DNA of 64,000 nucleotides, taken from NCBI RefSeq assembly GCF_042646165.1, contig NZ_JBHRTC010000003.1; one strand, written 5' to 3'. Under the pieces are notes generated by a model that saw only the letters and a program-made list of their open reading frames with translations, did not search any database and had not been told where the DNA came from. The position numbers and the translations under genes are program-made. This DNA comes from Microbaculum marinum. Lineage in GTDB: Bacteria; Pseudomonadota; Alphaproteobacteria; Rhizobiales; Tepidamorphaceae. Shown piece after piece: positions 37,699 through 46,289 of the stretch (position 1 is its first letter; each line of letters begins with the position of its first letter).

Positions 37699-38720
37699 CA
37701 CGCCCCCCTGACCAGCCTCAGCATCGCCTCGACGTGCCCGATCGGCGTCTCCGGCAGGATGCCGTGGCCGAGGTTGAAGACGAGCGGCCCGTCCCCGAGT
37801 GCCTCAAGTATCCGTTTCACCGCCGAATCGAGTGCCTGGCCCCCGGCGAGCAGCGCCAGCGGATCAAGGTTGCCCTGGACCGGGATCTCCGCCTGCAGGC
37901 GGCGGGCCTGGTCGAGCGGGACGGTCCAGTCGAGACCGAGCGCGCTGACCCTGGTCTCGCGCAGATAGCTTTGCGCCCGCGCGCCTACGCTCTTCGGAAA
38001 GCCGATGATCAGCGCATCCGGGTGCACGGACCGCACGCTCTCGACGATCCGCCGCGTCGGATCGATCACCCAGCGCCGGAATCCGCTATCGTCGAGCACA
38101 CCGGCCCAGGTATCGAAAATCTGGACGGCATCGGCACCGGCATCGAGCTGGCCGACGAGATAATCGGCCGATGCCTCGACGAGGACGTCGATCAGCCGGG
38201 CGAAGAGATCGGGATCGGCATAGGCCATCACGCGGGCAGGGCGCTGGTCGGGCGTGCCCCGTCCCGCCACCATATAGGTCGCGACCGTCCAGGGCGCCCC
38301 GCAGAAGCCGAGCAGCGTCGTCTCCGACGGAAGTGCCGCGCGGACAAGCCGGACGGTCTCCAGGACCGGCGCGAGGTGTTCCGATACCCGGTCGGGACGC
38401 AGCGCCGCCAATGAGCTCGCATCGGTGACCGGATCGAGCCTGGGGCCCTCGCCCGCCTCAAACGCCACCTGCTGGCCCAGTGCATCGGGGATCACCAGGA
38501 TGTCGGAAAACAAGATCGCCGCATCGAAACCGAACCGCCTGATCGGTTGGAGCGTTACCTCACACGCGGCTTCGGGCGCATAGCAAAGATCGAGAAAGGA
38601 GGGGTACTTGGCGCGCAGTTCCCGGTACTCGGGGAGATAGCGACCGGCCTGACGCATCATCCAGACGGGAGGCGCACGTCTCGCCTCGCCCGACAGCACG
38701 TCCAGGACCGCACGCTCCAC
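37698..38720 (-). CDS. hemE: uroporphyrinogen decarboxylase
   Basis: A 340-residue TIM-barrel enzyme that converts uroporphyrinogen III to coproporphyrinogen III. Signatures are PPVWMMRQAGRYLPEYR near the N-terminus with the substrate arginines, LFSDILVIPDALG with the key Asp, and GFCGAPWTVATYMVAG. The open frame continues to ATG 38864, but the extra 48 residues do not resemble HemE. GTG 38720, with GAAGGGA upstream, gives the normal distance to the PPVW motif; TTG 38741 is the alternative. The 5' side faces the predicted replication origin, a neighbourhood conserved in alphaproteobacteria. hemJ follows with a 4-bp overlap. Confidence 0.93.
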   Translation of the reverse strand: MERAVLDVLSGEARRAPPVWMMRQAGRYLPEYRELRAKYPSFLDLCYAPEAACEVTLQPIRRFGFDAAILFSDILVIPDALGQQVAFEAGEGPRLDPVTDASSLAALRPDRVSEHLAPVLETVRLVRAALPSETTLLGFCGAPWTVATYMVAGRGTPDQRPARVMAYADPDLFARLIDVLVEASADYLVGQLDAGADAVQIFDTWAGVLDDSGFRRWVIDPTRRIVESVRSVHPDALIIGFPKSVGARAQSYLRETRVSALGLDWTVPLDQARRLQAEIPVQGNLDPLALLAGGQALDSAVKRILEALGDGPLVFNLGHGILPETPIGHVEAMLRLVRGA

Positions 38721-38893
38721 GCCGGGCCGTTTTCCCTTCAATAGATTCAAAGAGAGAGGATTCCTTCGATTCCGACTCTTAGTGGTCCAACTACCCGGAT
38801 CAGCGCGTTTCCACAACGCCGCACCCGAAACGATTTGACAACCATATTCGGCATTCCACCGCATCGATTTTGACGAGCCGCAAAATTCATTCG

Positions 38894-38909
38894 TTAACAG
38901 GCGGTTAAC
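38894..38909 (+). promoter_or_regulatory. CtrA box 1 in oriC
   Basis: TTAA (38894-38897), seven bases, TTAAC (38905-38909): an exact CtrA consensus. Phosphorylated CtrA bound at such boxes blocks initiation in Caulobacter. Confidence 0.75.
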
Positions 38910-38937
38910 GGATCACTCCGGCAGCATCGAAAAACGG

Positions 38938-38953
38938 TTAACGGATTGTTAAC
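38938..38953 (+). promoter_or_regulatory. CtrA box 2 in oriC
   Basis: TTAA (38938-38941), seven bases, TTAAC (38949-38953): a second exact CtrA consensus in the same orientation, 44 bp after the first. Confidence 0.75.
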
Positions 38954-39091
38954 ACAATCCACCGCCCGTCATCGCCGGAGTACTTTCCTGAAGAACCTGT
39001 TGATGATTGACGCCGTGAACCGCTAAGTCAGCGGACAGCGAAACCGGCCGGGGCAGTCCGGGCCTCCTTGTCCACAGTTCTCAACAGGTCC

Positions 39092-39919
39092 ATGCCGAAC
39101 CGCGTTCACAGCTACGTCCACCTGCATCTGGTCTCCGATGCGACGGGCGAGACGCTCATCGCCGTGGCCCGCGCGGCTGCCGCGCAATACGCCTCGGTGC
39201 GGGCGATCGAGCACGTCTATCCCCTGGTGCGCTCAACCAAGCAGCTCGACCGGGTCACCACCGAGATCGAGGCGGCGCCGGGAATCGTGCTCTACACGCT
39301 GATCGGCGCGGAACTCGCCGAGCGACTGGAGGCGCGCTGCAAGGAATACGGCGCGCCGTGCGTCTCGGTGCTGGCGCCCGTCCTCAACGTCTTCCAGTCG
39401 TATCTCGGCACACAGTCGACACCGCGGATCGGCGGCCAGCACGTCCTCAACGCCGACTACTTCCGCCGCATCGACGCCTTGAACTACACGCTGGTGCACG
39501 ACGACGGGCAGATGGTCGAGGACCTGGAAGAGGCCGACGTGGTGCTGATCGGGATCAGCCGCACCTCGAAGACGCCGACGGGAATCTATCTCGCCAACCG
39601 CGGCATCAAGACCGCCAACATTCCGATCGTTCCGGGCATCCCGTTGCCACCGCAGCTGGAATCGCTCTCGGGACCGCTGGTCGTCGGCCTGGTCGCGAGC
39701 CCGGAACGGATCGTCCAGATACGTCAGAACCGGCTCCTGTCGCTGAACGACCGCGACAACACGGCGTATGTCGACCGGCTCGCCGTGGCCGAAGAGATCG
39801 CCTTCACCCGCAAGCTCTGCGCCAGGCACGAGTGGCCGACGATCGACGTGACCCGACGCTCGATCGAGGAGACGGCCGCGGCGATCCTGGCGCTGCACAA
39901 GGAACACCGCGATGCCTGA
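39092..39919 (+). CDS. pyruvate, water dikinase regulatory protein (DUF299)
   Basis: A 275-residue PPSR/PDRP-type bifunctional kinase-phosphorylase that uses ADP to inactivate and phosphate to reactivate PEP synthase or pyruvate phosphate dikinase. LHLVSDATGETLIAVARAA opens the protein, and the P-loop-like ISRTSKTPTGIYLANRG lies near 155-171. The RP001 gene beside alphaproteobacterial origins belongs to this family. Start ATG 39092 is preferred over an upstream TTG. It overlaps maf by 8 bp and leads the rightward maf-aroE-coaE run. Whether a dikinase target exists cannot be seen here. Confidence 0.9.
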   Translation: MPNRVHSYVHLHLVSDATGETLIAVARAAAAQYASVRAIEHVYPLVRSTKQLDRVTTEIEAAPGIVLYTLIGAELAERLEARCKEYGAPCVSVLAPVLNVFQSYLGTQSTPRIGGQHVLNADYFRRIDALNYTLVHDDGQMVEDLEEADVVLIGISRTSKTPTGIYLANRGIKTANIPIVPGIPLPPQLESLSGPLVVGLVASPERIVQIRQNRLLSLNDRDNTAYVDRLAVAEEIAFTRKLCARHEWPTIDVTRRSIEETAAAILALHKEHRDA

Positions 39920-40544
39920 CCGCCTGAAGATGTCGCTGTCGCTCGGATCGGTGGTGCTGGCCTCGTCCAGCCGGACGCGCCTCGACATGCTGCGCGCCGC
40001 CGGGCTGAACGTGGAAGCCGTTCCGTCGGGCCTGAACGAGGCCGCGATGATCGCCGGCATGTCCGGCGGCGGCGACGGCCCGAGTCCCGCCGACGTCGCC
40101 ACGGTGCTGGCCGAGGCCAAGGCGCAGACGGTGAGCGAGATGCGCGCAGGCTCCATCGTCATCGGCGCGGACCAGACCCTCGAGCTGGACGGCGAGCTGT
40201 TCACCAAGCCGGATTCGGTCGAGCAGGCCCGACGCAACCTCTTGAAGCTGCGGGGCAAATCGCATTTTCTCCATTCCGCGGTGACGCTGGTGCGCGACGG
40301 CGAGACGCTGTGGTCGCTGACAGACAGCGCGATGATGACGATGCGGGACTTCACGCCGGAATTCGTCGGCCACTACTCCGCCGCCGAGGGCGAGACCATG
40401 CTGGACAGCGTCGGCTGCTACCGGCTGGAGGGCCCGGGCGTGCAGCTGTTCGACAAGATCGACGGTGACTGGTTCACCATCCTCGGCCTGCCGCTGCTGC
40501 CGCTCCTGGCGCGCCTGCGCGAACTGGGCGTGCTGGAGACATGA
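39912..40544 (+). CDS. maf: Maf-family nucleotide pyrophosphatase
   Basis: A 210-residue Maf/HAM1-fold protein. LASSSRTRLDMLRAAGL (about 17-33) is the Maf signature, and the catalytic Asp is in IVIGADQTLEL. Proteins of this family hydrolyse dTTP, UTP or modified nucleotides and were first linked to septum inhibition. It lacks the two-gene context that would separate subfamilies. The ATG lies inside the end of the preceding DUF299 gene, and the TGA overlaps the aroE start (ATGA), so translation is coupled along the operon. Confidence 0.9.
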   Translation: MPDRLKMSLSLGSVVLASSSRTRLDMLRAAGLNVEAVPSGLNEAAMIAGMSGGGDGPSPADVATVLAEAKAQTVSEMRAGSIVIGADQTLELDGELFTKPDSVEQARRNLLKLRGKSHFLHSAVTLVRDGETLWSLTDSAMMTMRDFTPEFVGHYSAAEGETMLDSVGCYRLEGPGVQLFDKIDGDWFTILGLPLLPLLARLRELGVLET

Positions 40545-41404
40545 GCGTCGCGCCGGCCGACGAACCGCGCCTGGCCTGCGTCATCGGCTGGCCAGCAAAG
40601 CACTCCCGCTCGCCGCTGATCCACCGGCACTGGCTGAAACAGTACGGCATCGCCGGGGACTACCGGATCGAGGAGGTCGCACCGGAGGATTTCGAGACGT
40701 TCCTGACCGGCCTGACCGACAATGGCTATGTCGGCTGCAACGTGACGGTGCCGCACAAGCTCGCCGCCTACCGGCTCGTCGCCCGCCGCGACGACACCGC
40801 CGAGGCGCTCGGCGCGGTGAATACGGTCTGGTACGAGAATGGCGAACTCAACGGCGCCAATACGGACGTGCACGGGTTTCTCGCCAGCCTCGACGCCGGT
40901 GCGCCCGGCTGGGATGCGGACCTGGCGCGGGCCGTCGTGCTTGGCGCCGGCGGCGCGGCGCGCGGTATCGTGCACGGCCTCATCAGCCGCGGCGTGACCC
41001 GGATCGACGTTGTCAACCGCACCGCCGGGCGGACAGCCGCCCTGGTCGACGATTTCGGGCCCGCCGTGGCCGGGCATGGCTGGGCCGGGCTGCAGGGCGT
41101 CCTCGAAGGGGCCCGGCTCCTGGTCAACACGACGTCGCTCGGCATGGCCGGCGCGCCGCCGCTCGACGTCGATCTAGCCCCGCTCGCCGCCGACGCCGTG
41201 GTCACCGACATCGTCTACGTGCCGCTCGAAACCGGGCTGATCGCGTCGGCCCGGAAGCGCAGCCTCGCCACCGTCGACGGCCTCGGCATGCTGCTGCACC
41301 AGGCGGTGCCGGGCTTCGAAAGGTGGTTCGGCGTGCGCCCGCAGGTGACCGACGAACTGCGGGCGATCCTGGTCGCCGACATCGAGGGGCGCCGATGTTC
41401 CTGA
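40541..41404 (+). CDS. aroE: shikimate dehydrogenase
   Basis: A 287-residue NADP-dependent reductase turning 3-dehydroshikimate into shikimate for aromatic amino acids. KHSRSPLIHRHWLKQYG near residue 22 binds substrate with its Ser residues, CNVTVPHKLAAY contains the catalytic Lys, and GAGGAARGIVHGLISRG near 130 is the NADP loop. NTTSLGMAG and DIVYVPLET follow. It overlaps maf by 4 bp and coaE by 10 bp, the standard ppsR-maf-aroE-coaE-dnaQ order right of alphaproteobacterial origins. Confidence 0.96.
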   Translation: MSVAPADEPRLACVIGWPAKHSRSPLIHRHWLKQYGIAGDYRIEEVAPEDFETFLTGLTDNGYVGCNVTVPHKLAAYRLVARRDDTAEALGAVNTVWYENGELNGANTDVHGFLASLDAGAPGWDADLARAVVLGAGGAARGIVHGLISRGVTRIDVVNRTAGRTAALVDDFGPAVAGHGWAGLQGVLEGARLLVNTTSLGMAGAPPLDVDLAPLAADAVVTDIVYVPLETGLIASARKRSLATVDGLGMLLHQAVPGFERWFGVRPQVTDELRAILVADIEGRRCS

Positions 41405-42033
41405 TCGGCCTGACCGGCTCCATCGGCATGGGAAAGTCCGCAACCGCCAGGATGTTCGCCGCCCGCGGCGCCGCCGTGCACGACGCCGACGCCGAGGTGC
41501 ACCGGCTCTACGAGGGCGACGCGGTGGCGCCGATCGGGGCGGCGTTCCCCGGCGCGGTCGTCGACGGCCGCGTCGACCGGGTCGAACTGTCGAAGCTGGT
41601 ATTGGGCGACGATGCGGCGATGAAGCGGCTGGAGCGGATCGTCCATCCGCTGGTGCGCGCCGCCGACCGCGCCTTTCTCGAGCGCGCCCGCGCCGAGGGC
41701 CGCCGCTTCGCCGTCGCCGAGGTGCCGCTTCTGTTCGAGACCGGCGGCGACCGGCGCGCCGACGCCGTGGTGCTGGTGTCGGCGGATCCGGACATCCAGC
41801 GCGAGCGCGTCCTGGCACGGCCGGGCATGAGCGAAGACAAGTTCGCGGCGATCCTGGCCCGGCAGATGCCGGATGCCGAGAAGCGCCGCCGCGCCCACTT
41901 CATCGTCGACAGCGGCAACGGCTTCCCGGCGGCGGAAAAACAGGTGGACGACATCCTTCGCGCCCTTGCCGGCTGCACCGGCACGGCCTATGCACGGAGG
42001 CAGCGGCAACACGCGGCGGGCCGCCAGATGTAG
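41395..42033 (+). CDS. coaE: dephospho-CoA kinase
   Basis: A 212-residue P-loop kinase for the last step of coenzyme A synthesis. The Walker A loop GLTGSIGMGKSATARMF lies at residues 5-21, DADAEVHRLYEGD contains the conserved Asp, and EVPLLFETGGDRRADAVVLVSA is the lid and substrate region. The start ATG 41395 lies within the 3' end of aroE, giving the usual length of about 200 and an N-terminus that begins directly with the first beta strand. The last 15 residues are a basic tail of unknown meaning. Confidence 0.95.
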   Translation: MFLIGLTGSIGMGKSATARMFAARGAAVHDADAEVHRLYEGDAVAPIGAAFPGAVVDGRVDRVELSKLVLGDDAAMKRLERIVHPLVRAADRAFLERARAEGRRFAVAEVPLLFETGGDRRADAVVLVSADPDIQRERVLARPGMSEDKFAAILARQMPDAEKRRRAHFIVDSGNGFPAAEKQVDDILRALAGCTGTAYARRQRQHAAGRQM

Positions 42034-42113
42034 GGGGTCGGACCACCGGAACACCGGTTCGGTCCGACATATGGTCCTGACTGGAGGGCCCTGAACGGGG
42101 GATCGGCGGACAG

Positions 42114-42812
42114 ATGCGCGAGATCGTGCTCGACACCGAGACCACCGGCCTCGACCCGGCGACCGGCGACCGGATCGTCGAGATCGGCGGCGTCGAGCTC
42201 CTCAACCACATCCCGACCGGCCGCAGCCTGCACCTCTACATCAATCCCGAGCGCGACATGCCGCTGGAAGCGTTCAACGTGCACGGGTTGTCGTCGGAGT
42301 TCCTGGCAGACAAGCCGGTTTTCGCCGACATTGCCGACGAGTTCATCGAGTTCGTCGAGGGGGCGCGGCTGGTGATCCACAACGCCTCTTTCGACATGGC
42401 GTTCCTCAACGCCGAGCTTTCCCGTCTCGGCAAGCCGAAGATCCCCTACGACCGGGCGCTCGACACGCTGTTCCTGGCGCGCCGCCGCAATCCCGGCGGG
42501 CCCAACAGCCTGGACGCCCTGTGCGCCCGCTACGGCATCGACAACTCGCGCCGCGAGAAGCACGGCGCCCTGCTCGACGCCGAACTGCTCGCCGAGGTCT
42601 ATATCGAGCTGATCGGCGGCCGCCAGGCGATGCTGACTCTGGTGGAAACCGACACGCGGACAGGTGCCGGCAGCACCGTGCGCATCACCGTGCGCCCGAC
42701 CCCGCTGGCGCCGCTGATCACGGTCGAGGAACGCACCGCCTGGACGGCCTTCGTAGCGACGATCGGTCCGTCGGCGATCTGGCGGAAGTACCGGGAGCTT
42801 CCCGAGGAGTAG
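42114..42812 (+). CDS. dnaQ: DNA polymerase III epsilon subunit
   Basis: A 232-residue proofreading 3'-5' exonuclease of the replicase. ExoI motif VLDTETTGLDPATGDRIVEIGG (split at residues 5-26) has the DxE pair, ExoII is IHNASFDMAFLN near 90, and ExoIII contains HGALLDAELLAEVY with the His-Asp pair. The C-terminal 45 residues are the polymerase-binding tail. It follows coaE after 80 bp and is followed by convergent secB with 25 bp between the stops. Confidence 0.95.
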   Translation: MREIVLDTETTGLDPATGDRIVEIGGVELLNHIPTGRSLHLYINPERDMPLEAFNVHGLSSEFLADKPVFADIADEFIEFVEGARLVIHNASFDMAFLNAELSRLGKPKIPYDRALDTLFLARRRNPGGPNSLDALCARYGIDNSRREKHGALLDAELLAEVYIELIGGRQAMLTLVETDTRTGAGSTVRITVRPTPLAPLITVEERTAWTAFVATIGPSAIWRKYRELPEE

Positions 42813-42837
42813 GGCGTCGGGGCTTTCGGATTCGGCG

Positions 42838-43413
42838 CTACGCCGTCTGGGTCGGCTGCTGCTGCTGCGCCATGCGCTGCTGGTAGAGCGAGGCGAAGTC
42901 GATCAGGCCGAGCATCACCGGCGGGAATCCGCCGCCGGCGATCGTCTCGGCGACGATCTGGCGGGCGAACGGGAACAGCAGCCGCGGGCACTCGATCATC
43001 ACGAAGGGCTGCAGGTGCTCCTGCGGGATGTTGCGCAGCCGGAACAGGCCGGCATAGACCAGCTCGAGGTTGAAGATGACCTCGTCGCCCTGGCCGGCGC
43101 GGGCTTCCAGCCGGAGCTCGACCTCGAGGTCGTTGTCGCTGGCCGGCTGGGCGTTGACCTGGATGTTGAAGTTGATCGGCGGCGCCGACTTCTGGCCGGT
43201 CAGGGAGCCCGGCGCCTTCGGGCTCTCGAACGACAGGTCCTTGGTGTACTGGGCGACGATCTCGACGCTGGGGCCCGGCGCGGCGCCGGTGCGGGGCCCG
43301 GCGGCCGGTCCGCCTCCCTGGGATCCGCCCTGAGATCCACCCTGGGTTCCACCTGTGCCGGCGCCCTGGGCACCGTTCGGCGTGCCGCCGCCGTTCGTCG
43401 TGTCGCTGGTCAT
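42838..43413 (-). CDS. secB: protein-export chaperone SecB
   Basis: A 191-residue SecB. The core from about residue 48 shows YTKDLSFESPKAP, PINFNIQVNAQP, FNLELVYAGLFRL, IECPRLLFPFARQIVAE and GFPPVMLGLIDFASLYQQR, all diagnostic. SecB holds precursors unfolded and delivers them to SecA. The N-terminal 45 residues are unusual: a low-complexity Gly/Ser/Gln/Thr stretch with repeated GGSQ-like units, making the protein longer than typical alphaproteobacterial SecB (about 155-165). The ATG at 43413 is the only good start near the core. Confidence 0.94.
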   Translation of the reverse strand: MTSDTTNGGGTPNGAQGAGTGGTQGGSQGGSQGGGPAAGPRTGAAPGPSVEIVAQYTKDLSFESPKAPGSLTGQKSAPPINFNIQVNAQPASDNDLEVELRLEARAGQGDEVIFNLELVYAGLFRLRNIPQEHLQPFVMIECPRLLFPFARQIVAETIAGGGFPPVMLGLIDFASLYQQRMAQQQQPTQTA

Positions 43414-43602
43414 CGAAATTCTCCGAGGAAACCGCCGTCCGCCCGTCGCCGCTTCCGGCGCATCCGCTGCCGGCCACCGGACCGACCGTCCGGCTGACAG
43501 GCGGAAAGCTGAACAAGTCGGGCGCTGGCTAGCATGTCGCCCGGCACCCTGCAACCGTTGCCGCGCCGTTGCCCCTCCGAGGTGCGCCGCAGAGCCGCAG
43601 GG

Positions 43603-44175
43603 TCACGACGGACGCCAGGGGGAGGATCCGCCGTTGCGGCGGTCGGAAAGGCTGCGCCGCGCCTCCTCGTCGTCGCTCTCGGCGTCGGGATCGATCTCGA
43701 CGGCCTCGCCCTCGATGACGTCGTCGCGACCACGATAGTCGCCTCCCCTGTAGTTGCCTCCCCCGTAGCCCCGCCCCGGACCGCCGGCGCCGCGCGAGGC
43801 CATGTCGACCACGGTCACGCGGGCGGCGAGCCAGGCGCCGACCCACTTGATCAAGGAGCGGCGCACCGGTGGGACCAGCAGGGCAAAGCCGATCGCGTCG
43901 GTCAGGAAGCCGGGCGTCAGCAGCAGGACGCCGGCGACGAGTATCGCCAGCCCCTCGGTCAGGGCGCCTGCCGGAATCCGGTTCGATTCCATGTCGCGGC
44001 GCGCCCGCATCGCCGTCTCGATGCCCTGGTGGCGCACCAGCGCCGCGCCGGCGACCGCGGTGAGGATCACGATCGCGATGGTTGCGAGCACGCCGATCTC
44101 TCCGCCGACGAGGACGAACAGCGCGATTTCGGCGACGGGAACACCGACGAACAGCGCAAAAAGGATCAAACCCAT
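43603..44175 (-). CDS. fxsA: FxsA family membrane protein
   Basis: A 190-residue inner-membrane protein. Three or four hydrophobic segments lie within 1-135 (LILFALFVGVPVAEIALFVLVG and ILVAGVLLLTPGFLTDAIGFALLVPP, split), with ALVRHQGIETAMRARRDM and RIPAGALTEG between them, the family core. FxsA was named for suppressing F-plasmid exclusion of phage T7, and its cellular role is unclear. The cytoplasmic tail is Gly/Arg- then Asp/Glu-rich. The gene is divergent from the Tim44-like gene across 142 bp. Confidence 0.88.
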   Translation of the reverse strand: MGLILFALFVGVPVAEIALFVLVGGEIGVLATIAIVILTAVAGAALVRHQGIETAMRARRDMESNRIPAGALTEGLAILVAGVLLLTPGFLTDAIGFALLVPPVRRSLIKWVGAWLAARVTVVDMASRGAGGPGRGYGGGNYRGGDYRGRDDVIEGEAVEIDPDAESDDEEARRSLSDRRNGGSSPWRPS

Positions 44176-44317
44176 TGAATCTCAACTCCATTCGGTCAAT
44201 TTCGACCGATATCCCGCGAGCTACTGGACCGCGGCATATCAATCCTTACATAGTAAGCGTTCGACGATTTCGCCTTATTCCTTGGCGCACCGGGTGATTC
44301 CCGGTAAACGGGGCACG

Positions 44318-45022
44318 ATGAACGGCTTCTTCGATTTCTACACGATCCTGTTTCTGGTGCTCGCGGTGGTGATCTTCCTGCGGCTGCGCAGCGTTCTGGG
44401 CCGGCGCACCGGCAGCGAGCGGCCGCCCTTCGATCCCTATTCGGCGCCGAAGGGCAGTGGCGGCCCGGCGACCGACAAGGTCATCAGCCTGCCGCAGCGC
44501 GATGGCGCCGGCGCCCGCGCCGAGGCGGCCGCCAACGACGACTTCGGCGATATCGCGCCGGAAGGCTCGGAGCTGGCGACGGGCCTGTCGGCCCTGCGCG
44601 CCGCCGATCCGAGCTTCAACCCCGCCCGGTTCCTCGAGGGCGCCAAGGCCGCCTACGAAATGATCGTCACCGCCTTCGCCGAGGGCGACCGCAAGACGCT
44701 GAAGAACCTTCTCAGCCGCGAGGTCTACGACGGTTTCGTCGGCGCCATCGCCGACCGGGAGAGCCGCGGCGAGACCGTGATGTCGAAATTCGTCTCCATC
44801 GACACCGCCGAGATCACCGAAGCCGGGCTGCGCGGCCGGTCCGCCCACGTCACCGTGCGCTTCGTCTCGCAGCTCGTCTCCGCGACCAGCAACAAGGACG
44901 GCAACATCGTCCAGGGCGATCCGAACGCGGTGAGCGAGGTGACCGATATCTGGACCTTTGCGCGGGACACCGGATCGCGCGATCCGAACTGGAAACTCGT
45001 TGCCACCGAGTCCGCAGAATAA
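44318..45022 (+). CDS. Tim44-like domain membrane protein
   Basis: A 234-residue protein with one N-terminal membrane helix (FFDFYTILFLVLAVVIFLRLRSVLG, split) and a C-terminal Tim44/MBA1-type domain from about 100 (FLEGAKAAYEMIVTAFAEGD through TDIWTFARDTGSRDPNWKLVATES). It is the bacterial relative of mitochondrial Tim44 (TimA in Caulobacter). An inner-membrane adaptor role is inferred, not shown. ATG 44318 fits the helix start; upstream in-frame sequence is antisense to fxsA. The mltA frame overlaps its end, and the pair is typical of this order next to secB and fxsA. Confidence 0.88.
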   Translation: MNGFFDFYTILFLVLAVVIFLRLRSVLGRRTGSERPPFDPYSAPKGSGGPATDKVISLPQRDGAGARAEAAANDDFGDIAPEGSELATGLSALRAADPSFNPARFLEGAKAAYEMIVTAFAEGDRKTLKNLLSREVYDGFVGAIADRESRGETVMSKFVSIDTAEITEAGLRGRSAHVTVRFVSQLVSATSNKDGNIVQGDPNAVSEVTDIWTFARDTGSRDPNWKLVATESAE

Positions 45023-46280
45023 TCCCGGCATCCGTCCGGAAAACGGTGCAGGCAGCAACCCGGCGAAGAGACTGGTTTCCCGGTTCACCGAACGTCCCCA
45101 CTGGCGGCGCGAACTCGGCATCGGCGCCGCCGCGGTCGTGCTCGCCGCCGGCGTGGCGCTGTTTCTCGTCGCACCGCGTCAGGACAGGCTGGTCTCCGAC
45201 CATCCGATCAGCAAGGCCGGCCACCGGCTCGTCGGCGTCGGCTTTTCGGATATTCCCGGCTTCCTCGAGGACGATCACGCCGCGGCGTTGCGGACCTTCC
45301 TGCGCTCCTGCGCGCAGGGCGACAATGACGGCGGGCTGGCCAATGCCTGCCTGAAGGCGCTGGCGATTTCCGATCCGTCCGATCCGGACACGGCCGAGGC
45401 CTTCTTCACCGCCAACTTCCGGCCCTACCGGATCGAGCCGGAGGCCGGCGAGGGGCTGGTCACCGCCTACTACGAGCCGGTCGTGCCCGGCTCGCGGGTG
45501 CGCACGGAGGCCTTCACCGAGCCGCTCTATGCGCTGCCGCCCGATTTCGTGCGGATCACCGACGACAACCGGCCGGAGGGCTGGGACGAGGAGCTGAGCT
45601 GGGGCCGCATGAGCGAGGCCGGCCTGGTGCCGGCGCCGACCCGCGCCGAGATCGACGCCGGCGCGCTCGAGGGCCGGGCGGAGCCGATCGTCTACGTCGC
45701 CGACCTGATCGAGGCCTTCTACATCCACATTCAGGGTTCGACCCGGATCGCCCTGCCCGACGGGACGATGATGCGGGTCGGCTTCGCCGGCAAGAACGGA
45801 CATCCCTACTCGTCGGTCGGCAAGGTGATGCAGGCCCGCGGCATCGTTCCATCGGGCGGCTTCTCGATGGACGGCATGCGCGCCCATTTCCGCGAGGATC
45901 TGGATCAGGCGCGCAGCCTCATCCACGAAAACGAATCCTACATCTTCTTCCGGGAGATCCGCGACCTTGCCCCCGAACTCGGCCCGATCGGCGGAGAGGG
46001 CGTGCCGCTGACCGCCGGACGGTCGATCGCCGTCGACACGGCGTTCCACGCCTACGGCACGCCGGTCTACATCGATTCGTCGCCGCAGATCGGCCCGAAG
46101 GCCGGCGGCCTGCGCACGGCCGCGCCGTTCCGCCGGCTGATGATCGCCCAGGACACCGGGTCGGCGATCCGCGGCCCGGCCCGCGCCGACCTGTTCTGGG
46201 GCACCGGCCCGGAGGCGGGATCGATGGCCGGCGGCATCAAGGCGGACGGCACCTTCTACGTGCTGCTGCCGAAATCCTGA
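45000..46280 (+). CDS. mltA: membrane-bound lytic transglycosylase A
   Basis: A murein transglycosylase of about 426 residues. A single N-terminal membrane helix (IGAAAVVLAAGVALFLVAP) replaces the lipobox of the E. coli enzyme. The MltA domain includes FTANFRPYRI, GLVTAYYEPVVPGS, IEAFYIHIQGSTRIALPDG, and the C-terminal 3D domain with its catalytic Asp, RLMIAQDTGSAIRGPARADLFWG. It cleaves glycan strands to 1,6-anhydro-muropeptides. No ATG precedes the conserved part, so TTG 45000 is used; TTG 44958 is an alternative. The start overlaps the Tim44-like gene, and the Smr gene follows after 9 bp. Confidence 0.9.
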   Translation: MPPSPQNNPGIRPENGAGSNPAKRLVSRFTERPHWRRELGIGAAAVVLAAGVALFLVAPRQDRLVSDHPISKAGHRLVGVGFSDIPGFLEDDHAAALRTFLRSCAQGDNDGGLANACLKALAISDPSDPDTAEAFFTANFRPYRIEPEAGEGLVTAYYEPVVPGSRVRTEAFTEPLYALPPDFVRITDDNRPEGWDEELSWGRMSEAGLVPAPTRAEIDAGALEGRAEPIVYVADLIEAFYIHIQGSTRIALPDGTMMRVGFAGKNGHPYSSVGKVMQARGIVPSGGFSMDGMRAHFREDLDQARSLIHENESYIFFREIRDLAPELGPIGGEGVPLTAGRSIAVDTAFHAYGTPVYIDSSPQIGPKAGGLRTAAPFRRLMIAQDTGSAIRGPARADLFWGTGPEAGSMAGGIKADGTFYVLLPKS

Positions 46281-46289
46281 GCCGGCCGA

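Larger units (their letters stand above)
38865..39091. other. predicted chromosomal replication origin (oriC)
   Basis: The gap between hemE and the ppsR (RP001-type) gene is where the Caulobacter origin and several Rhizobiales origins lie. It holds two exact CtrA boxes, a DnaA-box-like TTGTCCACA at 39068-39076, and local AT-rich stretches with repeated GTTAAC in an otherwise GC-rich region. A weaker DnaA-like GTTTCCACA is at 38807-38815. Genes run leftward on its left and rightward on its right, and the parS cluster is 7-9 kb away. Boundaries are approximate, and the DNA back to 38721 may belong to it. Confidence 0.72.
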
